From Candidatus Azambacteria bacterium (GTDB lineage: Bacteria; Patescibacteriota; Minisyncoccia; GWC2-36-17; WO2-46-25), in contig JACRAK010000032.1 in assembly GCA_016234725.1 (NCBI GenBank), forward strand, positions 1 to 45,229: DNA of 45,229 nt, written 5' to 3'. Shown here piece after piece: positions 25,535 through 34,600 of this stretch. Position 1 is the first letter of the stretch. Each line of letters begins with the position of its first letter. The notes under the pieces were generated by a model. It was not told the DNA's origin. It was given only the letters and a program-made list of their open reading frames with translations, and searched no databases. The translations under genes were made by a program, and so were the position numbers.

Positions 25535-25714
25535 TATGGACATCACATTTAGAAACCGCACTCATAATCCATTACTACGGCGATTTGCTTGTGTTTCACA
25601 AAAAAATAAGCTCGCTGTATATTTAATACAGCTTGCTTATTTTTTAGCTCCAACACTTCGCAAATCATCCGCATTAAAGAATTTTTAATGCGATTTCTAA
25701 ATGTGATGTCCATA
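25535..25714. repeat. MITE-like element C, complete copy
   Basis: 180 bp with inverted ends TATGGACATCACATTTAGAA / TTCTAAATGTGATGTCCATA and an internal palindrome around AATAAGCTCGCTGTAT. It lies in the leader region of the 486-aa gene, 79 bp before its ATG. Confidence 0.85.
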
Positions 25715-25844
25715 GAGCCAACTGGTGTGAATTGTAAATAACGATTGACGATCTTTCACGATCGTTTATCGCGCGCTCAAGGATACTTTTGACAAGTGCG
25801 ATTTTATAGAATTGGGCGCGTAATAAATAATCATGAAAAGGGGT

Positions 25845-25906
25845 CTTGAGGAGACCGATTGTGGGAGCCTATAATATAATGCTCTTAACAAATCGATCTC
25901 CTCAAG
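25845..25906 (-). ncRNA. Long hairpin E1 (terminator or small RNA end)
   Basis: 16-bp arms (CTTGAGGAGACCGATT / AATCGATCTCCTCAAG), with one position that pairs only on minus-strand RNA (U-G). Inner stem GAGC/GCTC. It shares the inner motif AGAGCAT...GGCTCC with the hairpin at 26069. Minus-strand reading gives ACCCCTTTTCATG after the stem. Confidence 0.5.
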
Positions 25907-26068
25907 GAAAGGGTTGTGGTTTATACCCACCCACAGCCTAGACACACTTGCTGTGGGTTCGCGCGCGATTACACAGCTGCGCGCTCTATACCCATGAATG
26001 GTTGTTGCCCACCGTCCGCTCATGCGGGCTATTAGACGATGGTTGCCGCAGGATGCGGCAAAACAGTT

Positions 26069-26128
26069 TCGCGGAGACCGATGTCGGAGCCAACAATTAC
26101 CATGCTCTCAAAATATCGGTCTCCACGA
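26069..26128 (-). ncRNA. Long hairpin E2, related to E1
   Basis: 14-bp arms (TCGCGGAGACCGAT / ATCGGTCTCCACGA) with a single U-G pair on minus-strand RNA, and the same inner AGAGCAT...GGCTCC motif. On the minus strand it is followed by AACTGTTTTG. It is the first hairpin after the 297-aa gene, so it may be its terminator. Confidence 0.5.
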
Positions 26129-26268
26129 GTGAAAACAAAAATGTGGCGAGACACCCCGCTTGAATAAGAACTTTCTCACTACTGCACCGCACATGATGGG
26201 CGGCATTACAACGTGATGTTCTTTCTTCAAGCAGGGTCGCCTCGAGTGCGGAGCGCCGCCGTCCCCCG

Positions 26269-27162
26269 CTACAGGGGGTGGCGACATCCTCCGGTGGTCG
26301 CCGCAATCACCCCGAGGGGGATGACCGCCACACCTCCGGCGACCCCACCCGCCACGAGACCGTTGTGGTGGGCAACGGCCGGAGCGCTCAACGCCCCGAT
26401 GCCGAAATAACTCCCCACCACGAGTCCGGCGACCCCGAGCCCGAACCCCAGCACCTGCTTCCAAACAGGGGGGCTCTCGGCGGCCTCGCGCTCGCACCGC
26501 TCGCGCGCGGCGTCCACAGACGCCTTGATGCGCGCGGCGTCCGCCATGGACACGGCCGTAGCGGTCACGGAGCGCGGCTCCGGGACCACAGTGCCCTTAG
26601 TCAGCGGGATGCACTCGAACACCACATCGTTCGATTCCCCGCGGCCAGCAAGCACCGCCGAGGACACCTTCTGCCTCGGCGCGGTGCCTGGCGGGCACTT
26701 GAAAGAGGCGGCCGTGCCGGAGAGATCTCCGGCAACGCCGATGTGAAGGCTCTCGTACACCTTGAGCGCCTCCTTGTTGCCCTTGAGCAACAAGAGCGCA
26801 TCGGCATGCGCCTTCGCGAGCTCGACCGGGTTGCCGCCTTTGGCGACCGCGTCCTCGATCGCCTTTACCTCGCTCTTCAGCGCGGTGTAGGCCGCTTGAG
26901 AAGCGGCGAGTTGCTCCTCCAGCGCCTTCACCGCGCCGGGCGATGCGCCGCGATGCTCCGCGGCCTTCACCGCGTCGCGCAACCGCGCGATCTGCGCGGC
27001 GAGCTTCGCGGCCTTGGCCTGCGCCTCTGCGCGAGTGCTTAGGGCGACCGCGTACGCGTCGCTAGCCGTCGGCGCGGCCGCGGGCTGCGCCACTGCCGTC
27101 ATCGGGACGGCGCCGGCGACCACGAGGATCGCGAAAATGAGAACGAAACGGGCGCTCTTCAT
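26269..27162 (-). CDS. Exported Ala-rich coiled-coil protein with C-terminal membrane segments
   Basis: 297 aa from the ATG at 27162 (AAGGAGG upstream); the longer frame to 27345 is not supported. The signal peptide is 'MKSARFVLIFAILVVAGAVP', with cleavage near 'AVAQP'. Residues ~30-140 are Ala/Lys/Glu-rich helix, probably coiled coil. Around residues 150-185 there is a compact piece with two Cys ('FKCPPGTAPRQ', 'NDVVFECIPL'), possibly disulfide bonded. Two hydrophobic Gly/Val-rich segments follow near the C-terminus ('VLGFGLGVAGLVVGSYFGIG', 'GLVAGGVAGGVAVIPLGVIA'), ending 'GGCRHPL'. Unknown function; perhaps a periplasm- or surface-exposed membrane-tethered structural protein. TAG stop; GC-rich island member. 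Confidence 0.75.
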   Translation of the reverse strand: MKSARFVLIFAILVVAGAVPMTAVAQPAAAPTASDAYAVALSTRAEAQAKAAKLAAQIARLRDAVKAAEHRGASPGAVKALEEQLAASQAAYTALKSEVKAIEDAVAKGGNPVELAKAHADALLLLKGNKEALKVYESLHIGVAGDLSGTAASFKCPPGTAPRQKVSSAVLAGRGESNDVVFECIPLTKGTVVPEPRSVTATAVSMADAARIKASVDAARERCEREAAESPPVWKQVLGFGLGVAGLVVGSYFGIGALSAPAVAHHNGLVAGGVAGGVAVIPLGVIAATTGGCRHPL

Positions 27163-27583
27163 GACGCCCTCCTTTTCTTCTCCAACCCTTTCAGGCCAGA
27201 GTGTTGCGCGACCCGTTACCGGGCGGCGCGGTGAGGAGGGACTGCTCACGCAAGTCCCGATTGCGGTGGCGGGCCTATGCCCAAAAAGTTTGGGCACCCG
27301 CCCAGAACAGAAACCGTACCACGAATAATTGACAATGCGAAACAATGGATTAAGCTAATCACTTTTCGGGGCACGCAAAAATTCTGTTGAATTTTTGCTC
27401 AATACTCGCGCCGTCGCGCTCCGCCAGTCCCCTCAAAGCCATTACTTCAACGCTGTTTCGTAATTTAAAGGAAGTGCGAAATTTATTACCAAACTATTCG
27501 TGATACAGTTTCATGTCTGGACGAGATTATATTGTAAGGAACAACACATACAATTTCAGGCGCGCGAAAACTGACATTAAAAA
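27163..27583. other. Gene-free spacer with element D remnant
   Basis: Contains the palindrome TGCCCAAA/TTTGGGCA near 27279-27297 and a diverged element D copy. No credible gene. Confidence 0.5.
27336..27470. repeat. Element D, diverged copy
   Basis: Shares CTTTTCGGGGCACGCAAAAA and TTCTGTTGAATTTTTGCTCA with the complete copy at 16029, and ends TTTCGTAATTTAAAG. The outer ends are degenerate. It lies upstream of the 297-aa gene. Confidence 0.8.
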
Positions 27584-27661
27584 GCGCCAAGAGCGTTGGT
27601 GAAAACACTTATATCGAAGGAGGAGGACGATAGAAGCGATTCACCAACAGTCTCGGCGCTC
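27584..27661 (-). ncRNA. Hairpin with an anti-Shine-Dalgarno apical loop
   Basis: Long arms beginning AGCGCC (27584) and ending GGCGCT (27661), interrupted only by a few mismatches, two of which are wobble pairs on minus-strand RNA. At the tip is a separate 5-bp stem, TATCG/CGATA (27613-27617, 27629-27633), whose minus-strand loop reads UCCUCCUCCUU. The stem is followed on the minus strand by TTTTTAATG, so it is at least terminator-like, about 175 nt after the toxin gene. Confidence 0.55.
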
Positions 27662-27834
27662 AAAAATCAAGCTCCATCTCCCCTCCTTTTAATGCCCCCA
27701 AGATGATGCTTTATTGCCGTACCTTTTAACCTGTTAAATTGTAACAGATAACCTTATCACAAAACGCCCCCTGTGTCAAGTCCACGGAGGGCGAAATACT
27801 TAAATTTTGGCTTATTTAAGAGAAAATTTTAATC

Positions 27835-28152
27835 TCAATCAGGTATCAAATCAATAAGAGAACCCTTTAGTTCCTTCAAGCCGCCATTGTATTGTTGATT
27901 TCTGTACATAGAGTGAACCCCTATATTGATAAGTAAAATTCCTTGTTCATTTTTCAAAAAAATAAAAATAATCCTGTTCTTATAATCAACGCGCGCAGAC
28001 CAAAGCTCGCCGTGCGAGAGTTTATGAGTGTGAAGTGATTGGTGAAACGGATTATTTTCTAACACCTGCAATCTCTCCCATGCAATCTGTTGGATATGCT
28101 TTGACAACCGTTTAAAAGAACGTTTAAAGTATGGTGTAAAATACAACGCCAT
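27835..28152 (-). CDS. RelE/YafQ-type toxin
   Basis: 105 aa from the ATG at 28152; the frame continues upstream only into element A. Matches the RelE/ParE-fold mRNA-interferase family: 'MALYFTPYFKRSFKRLSKHI' at the start, then 'LHTHKLSHGELWSARVDYKN' and 'RIIFIFLKNEQGILLINIGV' followed by 'HSMY', the HxxVY-like end. These enzymes cut mRNA on the ribosome. The partner antitoxin is directly upstream, but a 162-bp element A with a 5-bp target duplication now separates them, removing what would have been a 1-nt stop-to-start spacing. No Shine-Dalgarno site precedes the toxin now, so its translation may be much reduced. TGA stop. Confidence 0.85.
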   Translation of the reverse strand: MALYFTPYFKRSFKRLSKHIQQIAWERLQVLENNPFHQSLHTHKLSHGELWSARVDYKNRIIFIFLKNEQGILLINIGVHSMYRNQQYNGGLKELKGSLIDLIPD

Positions 28153-28157
28153 ATTAT

Positions 28158-28319
28158 GGGTCTGTCGCCGAATGCCATTTTGACTGCAATATGCATAGTT
28201 CGGCCATAATTGTTTCAAAATTTTTCAGCTTAATTTGCAATTAAACCTCAAAATTTATTCAACAATTCTGTCTCGAACTATGCGTATTTCGTTACAAAAG
28301 TGCATTCGGCGACAGACCC
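28158..28319. repeat. Palindromic element A inserted between antitoxin and toxin
   Basis: 162 bp from GGGTCTGTCGCCGAATGCC to GCATTCGGCGACAGACCC, flanked by ATTAT on both sides (28153-28157 and 28320-28324). The right duplication contains the antitoxin stop codon, and the left one touches the toxin start codon. Confidence 0.95.
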
Positions 28320-28320
28320 A

Positions 28321-28614
28321 TTATTGCAAATCTCTCAAACTCGTGAGCTTGCGGAAATTCTTTGTTTTGATGAATGTTTTTGCTTCTCTTGCTAACTTTT
28401 TCAAGAAATTTTCATCATACACATAACCATCGGTTTGAATTTGATCTGCTTTTACAATCATAGGCCACACAGAAAAAGTGACCTTTTTTTTATTTACGAC
28501 TTCATGCAAAAAAGCATTGACAAGCGCGCTTAAAGTGAGTCCCATATTTTCTGCAATATCTTGCGCTTGTTTTTTTATGTGAGAGTCTGCTTTAATCGTA
28601 ATCATTGTCTTCAT
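28321..28614 (-). CDS. RelB/DinJ-type antitoxin
   Basis: 97 aa. The N-terminus 'MKTMITIKADSHIKKQAQDI' followed by 'AENMGLTLSALVNAFLHEVV' is the ribbon-helix-helix DNA-binding region of RelB/DinJ antitoxins; the C-terminal half wraps the toxin. It represses its own promoter, and two GTATATAC sites overlap that promoter (see 28644-28672). It is followed by the RelE-type toxin gene after an inserted element A. The TAA stop was retained because it lies within the target duplication. Confidence 0.85.
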   Translation of the reverse strand: MKTMITIKADSHIKKQAQDIAENMGLTLSALVNAFLHEVVNKKKVTFSVWPMIVKADQIQTDGYVYDENFLKKLAREAKTFIKTKNFRKLTSLRDLQ

Positions 28615-28643
28615 ATTTTTATAGTCACTCTGTACATATCCAC

Positions 28644-28672
28644 AGTATATACGATGTATATACGCATGTCAA
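28644..28672 (-). promoter_or_regulatory. Toxin-antitoxin promoter with paired operators
   Basis: Minus-strand TTGACA (plus 28667-28672), 17-nt spacer, TATACT (plus 28644-28649). Two copies of the self-complementary GTATATAC (28645-28652 and 28656-28663), 11 bp centre to centre, cover the -10 box and spacer, as expected for ribbon-helix-helix autorepression. Confidence 0.85.
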
Positions 28673-28690
28673 CACTCAATTTCCGAGAGT

Positions 28691-31600
28691 CTAATACTTC
28701 TCAACAAACTCCTTCCATGGCATATCTTTGTTCTCCGCGCCTTCTTTGAAGATTACACGCGCAACGCCTTCCACAAATTTAAACACTCCGTCAAACCGCT
28801 TGCCGCCCGGCGTCAAAATCTTCACTGCCAATGGCTCTCCGCGCGCAAAACGCGGCTCAACTTCAAACGCATCCGGCAACGCAAGCGGTATTGCCGCGCG
28901 CGCTTTTGCATTCCACACGCTCAATATATGTTTTTCCGGATTCGCGACGATTCTTTTTGCCGCGGTTGCGAACGCTCCAGCTGTTTCACCACCGCCGCCA
29001 GCTGTCGGTCCAACATCTGCGGTGCCTGCATGTGGAGCGCGTGGAGCGCCAAGATCCGCGCTACTTGCGCCAAACTCCCTTGATACGGCTCCAGCTCGCA
29101 GACGCAAAGGACTGTGTTCAACCACCTCTTCCAAATCCTTTACGCTTGCCCTGCCTTGCAAAACCATATCTTTAAATGTTTTGATTGTATCACTTTTGAA
29201 GGTGGCAATATCACTCTCAAGAATACCCCGTAATGTTGCGTGCGCATCTCCGCCGCCAAGCAAAGCTCGTTGATCCATCGCGCGGCTATACTGATCTGCC
29301 AACTGCTGTGCGAGCGCGCGAATACGCGCCATATCGCTTGATGAATAGGTGCCTGCCATTTGTATATCAACACCTGCTATGGTGCGTACCGCCACTGGCC
29401 GCGCTTCTATCCCCGCGCCGCCGCCAGACTTTTCCGCGCCTACTGTTTCGCTTGACGCTCCGCCGCCGCCATCCGCGCGCCCGCCGGCTCCAGAGTCGCC
29501 TCCGCCAGCACCCGTGCGTGTCTCATACGATGCGCCTCCGCCAGCACCCGTGCGTGTCTCATACGATGCGCCTCCGCCTGCTCCTCCCGTGCGCCCGCCA
29601 ACACTTCCGCCTCCACGCGCGCCCTGAACAGTTTCTCCAACCCCACGCGTCGTGCCAACAGTGTCCCCAGCTCGTACCGCGCCTCTGCCCGCGCTCGCGC
29701 CCAAATGCGGCGCAAGTTCGCCGGCTGTTAGCCCCGCGCCAGCTGGAACGCCAGCACCACGCACAACATGCGCGCGTGCGCCAACTCCACCTACGGGTGA
29801 CTCGCCAATATCTCCTCCGCGCGGCGCGCTATGAGCAGTGTCTGCAACACCGCTCGGCGCGCCAAGTTGACCCACAACAGCAGAAGCCTGCACATGTGTT
29901 GCGTCCACCGGATGTCCGCTCTGCCCTTCCACAAATATGGCATGCGCGCGAATCTTTGGAAACGCGCCCTCCACATACGGACTCGCCGCGTCTGGTTTCA
30001 TCACCCCTCCGCCAGCCTTGACCGCGCCCATCAGATTATGCAATGTTGCTTCATCTTCCGCCACCACGCTAATCTGCCCGTCTTTGGCAAACAAACCAAC
30101 AGGGTGTTCCGCGTCAAACTTAAAACCAAGGCTGTACCCATGCCCCATAAATCCAAGCTTGCGGGCAATGGCTGTTGCTTTTGCTTCCACCAACGCGTCA
30201 GATGGATGAGTGCCCATGCCAAACTCCTTGGGGTCTGCTTTTAACAATTCTTTGACCGCTTGAATAACCGCGCGATGCCCTTTCTGCGGCACAATATGCG
30301 CGTATTTACCGTCCGCGACTTTATGCACACCTGTCCACACGCGCGCGCCTTGCTCGCCACGAATCAAATCCGCAAATGGGGAGCGTGTTGTAGGCGTTGA
30401 TCCAACCGAAGACACTGAAGAAGTGCGCGGCAGAGGCGCACTCTCCTCCCCAGATAGCGCATCTGCTCCACACAATGATTCTCCCGGCGGTTTCCCGTTG
30501 TTTCCCAGCCCGCGCACATACGAGCGCACGTCAAAATTTGCAAGAGAAGCCACTCCTAGTGTTGCTCCGGCAAACGCGCTGAAAATTTTACGGCGGCGCA
30601 ATGCGGACTTCTCACCGCCTATGGCATCGTCCAATTTTTCTACAAATCCTTTACCTTGTGCTTCAAAATATCCTTCTAACGCGCCGCCAACTTTCTGTTC
30701 CTCCTCGACAACCGCTTCTTTATACGCTTCAACCAATGTTTGATATGCCGCGTTACTTCCCAAATCTTTTTTACCATGCAATACCGCGTCTGCTTCAAAC
30801 GCGAGCATGCGCTCCGCAAGCGCTTTGCGTTTGTCCATTATGTTTCCTTTGCCAAGCTTTTCCAGCCACACGGCTTTTGCCGCCGCGCCTTCCGCGCTGA
30901 ATCCTTGTCCGGAAAGCCCGCGCCATAATTTCTTGAATCGTCCGGCGCCTGCATATTCTGTCTGATAATACGCTTCTGCCTCGGCTTGATTTTTAAACAT
31001 CTTCTCGCTCGCGACCGCGCTTGCCGACTTTTTGCCAAACAAAACCGCTCCACCGCCGGTTTCATATCCGTGCCGCGTCCATTCATTAAAACCAATGCCG
31101 CTGCCAAGCGCGCTCAACCCTGCTCCAGCGCCAGCGGCAGTCCACCCCACAGCAGTTGCTCCCGCAATCCATCCTCCGCCAAACAACGAGAGCGCTGTGG
31201 CGGTGCGTAGATTTGCCGCTTTTGACAAAATCTTAAGCGTGCCCCACACAAACCCGCGCTTGTCTTGCCATCCGCCTTTTTTGTCAATATAGTTATACAA
31301 ACTTACTTCTCCCGCCGATTTCCACAATGCAACCGCGCGCGCGCCTAATCCTTTTTTCTCCGGTGTTGCCAAACGAGCCTCAATCATTTTCTCCACCAAT
31401 TTGACGCGCCACTCCAACCCTTGCTCCAATGTGCGTCCAATAACACGCTCGGTCACTTCTTGATATGCACCCAAAGCCGCCTCATATTCCGCTTCTGCCT
31501 GCGAACCTTTGCCGGTGATAAATCCAGCAAGTCCTTTTACAATGCCTTCATATTGCTCTTTTGCCGTACGAGCGCGCGCCAACCGCTCGGTAACACGCTC

Positions 31601-34600
31601 AAGCTCCGCGCGCGCTTCTGCCACGCGCGCGTCTTCCTCAACTTCTGCACCTTCTATAGCACGCGCGTCTTCCGCCGTTTGCGCCGCTTGCGCGCGATCC
31701 TCTGCACCGCGCCTCATCATTCCCGCGGCGCTGTCTTCCGCGCGCGGCGCGCCCGCTGGTTCCACTGCTTTCGGCGCGTTTTCTCCTCCTGTAACAGGCT
31801 CTGCAGCCATTGGTTCTGCTGGCGCCACTGTTACCGCTTCTTCACTTTTTGTTGTTGGCGCTGCTAACACGCGTTCTCCTGCCAAAACCGCGTCAAACCA
31901 TCTCTCCACCGCGCCTTTCCACAACCCGCGCGGGGCACTGCTGTATATTTGAGGCAATGCCTTGTAGCGTTCAAAAAATTGCGTCTTGTCACTCACCATA
32001 CCATCTGATTCCGTAATCGTGCCAGCCGCCGCATCTACATATGCCACCTTCATATATCCATCCAACCACTTAGTAAACTCATCCATTATTTGGTCATTGA
32101 ACCATTCATGCACCGCGCTGACCCACACATTGATGGAGTAATTGATAAACTTCTCCGGGCGTTTGAAACGACGCAAAAAATATTCTTCCTTTTCACCATT
32201 CACGGTTTTTTGATTTGGGTCAACCGTACTAACACCTTGATGAAATACATTTGAAATTTCTTTTTTCAACTTCTCTCGCAACGCAAGAAAATCAGCGTCT
32301 GCAGGAACAGTCTCCCACGGCTTTTCGCCTATATTTTCCTCAACAACGCGCGCGCGCAATCTCACGCCAAGGGTATCAGATGCCACACCAATTTTTTCTA
32401 AAAACGCGCCCAAATTCAGACCCGCTTTTAAGTCTTGTTTTTTCCAGTCAGGTTGCATCACTATACTTCCGCGCACCCACACGCCGCCCACCTCTTCCGC
32501 AAGCTCGCGCGGTATCTGCGGCGTGCCATACTCCGCGGGATCTTTTTGCGGCGCCACATTAAACCAAAACGACTTAGCGCCCGGCCGCCACTCCAACATT
32601 CCATCTATGCCATGCGCCATCGCAGAAGATAAGCGCCCTGGCACATTATCACCGTCAAGCACTACCAAAATTTTTCCATACCTGCTGGATTCCACGATAA
32701 ACTCCGGTTCATTATGTAAAAGATATTCAAAATACCGATTGCCTTTTTCTATCAATTTATATTGTTCCATCATAATTGGTTCTTGCCGCCCGTCTTTGCG
32801 CACGCGGCCCATCGCGCCAAACCCATACCGCTCAAGCGCCGCTGTTTCTGCCCTAAAATTATAACGGCCGTTTGTCAATTTTGCTGGCGCGTTTATTGCC
32901 CACTCGCTCGGCCGCTTAAACGCGTCTTCAAACGGATGATCTTTAAAAAATTGATACAACGCGCCAACATTCAAAAAATTCTGCTTTGCAAGCGTGATGG
33001 TAAACGGAATTTTATCAGACTCTCCCCACGCTTTTTTCCAATCAAAATCCCCCGTGGGCGCGGTAAAATTATCAATATGCGTTACAAACCTAACAAAATT
33101 TTTCATTGGCTCGCGATCTTCTGGTGGAATCGCGTCGTCTCCATAACGGTCAATGAGCGCGTCGTACAACAATTTGAACGCGCTCATGGTGCGGTTGGCG
33201 TCTGGTCCGTGGTCCTGCACAATCACCACATGCGCGCCGCCCTTATCTTCTTCTTTTTGGCCGAGCATTTCCGGCACCGTGAGCCCTTGCTCGGAAAGCT
33301 CGTCTTTAGTAAACCACTTTACTTGAAATCCGGTGGTCTCAAACCCGGTATCCACATTCAACGCGTTTGGCCTAAACTCTCCCGGCCGCACAAATTTGGT
33401 TTTTTCAATATACTCACCCGGCAAATCAAAAAAATGTTTAAGCAAAAAGATGCAGGATTCCGCGTCCAAATTACCTTTAGGCAAAAGTTGCGCTTCTTTT
33501 GTTTCTTCATCACGCTCAAATATACCGCGCGTTACAATGCCTTCTGGGAACATCTGCATAAAGAGTACGCGGTCCGCGGCAAGCTCTGCTTTTTTCTCCG
33601 GCGTGAGACCAGCCCATAAATCAAGAACGTCTACGACCGCATGAGCGACTTCTGCTCCTCCAACGGCGCGCGCTGAAGCGGCGCTTGCGCCCGCAAATGT
33701 TTCAGATACTTCTATTACCCCTTTGTGCTGGCGCTTTGCGCCAAAGTCTTCTAAAAAATTCGCCGCGCTCGTAATCGTAACATTATATTTTTTTGAAATA
33801 TCCAAATCCTCGGACCTTTTTACAAACACCGGCAAACCGTCTGGCGCGAACGCGCGATACACGCCCGGGTTCACCGGACGTTCAAATTGCGCCTCAAATA
33901 TGTCTCCTTGCGCCAAATTTGGACCAACAACTTCCGCTTCATGCCAATAATGCGTGCCGCCGCCTCTTTTCTGTTCCTTGCTTTGATTGGTTTGGACAAT
34001 ACTAATGTGATATACTCGCCCAATTTCAAGCTGGCGTGGTACGACGCCCTTAGCGCCCGAAAATCTTATTTCAATTGTTCTGCCGTTATATTCTTCTATC
34101 TCCGCTTTTTTGAATTTTTCTGTGCCGATAATTGCAACATTAAACTGATCACCTGCTTTTATTTCCGCGCGCGCGGCCGTATCAGGCTTCAAATCATGCA
34201 ATCGGTGATAGAGCGCGTCATGCGCGCGCACCTCCACGCCGCCGCCTTCACTCGACAATGTATCAAACGCGCCAGTGTTTATCTTATACAGAATATATTT
34301 CAACGCCTTTACTCTATCCGTTTCAACTTGCGCGGCACTCACCGCTCCACGCCACTCACCCAAAAGCGACTGCCGCGCGGCGCTACTATCGCGCGCCATA
34401 TTATACAGCGTCAACAACTCTTTATACACAGGTAGCGCCTCTATTTCATCAGCTTGCTCTCCGCTTACAGACAGTGCCTGCGCTTCAACGGGTGCGCCTG
34501 CAGGCTCTGATGATTCTCTCCTTGTGGATACTGACTGCGTTCCATCATCTTGTTTCACGATCTTTACAGCCTCTCCCTTCAAAATCACCACGGTCATATC

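Larger units (their letters stand above)
25715..26268. other. Gene-free region dense in hairpins
   Basis: No credible gene. It holds the hairpin at ~25740-25768, two related long hairpins (25845-25906 and 26069-26128, listed separately), a 9-bp stem ACCCACAGC/GCTGTGGGT near 25930-25960, and GCCGCA/TGCGGC near 26044-26059. It could encode a small structured RNA read leftward between the two long hairpins. Confidence 0.5.

Noticed and set aside
25766-26023. 85-codon minus-strand frame between the two long hairpins
   Set aside because: No SD site, no recognisable sequence, and it runs through several palindromes.
11697-27162. Prophage interpretation of the island
   Set aside because: No capsid, terminase, portal, integrase or lysis genes are present.
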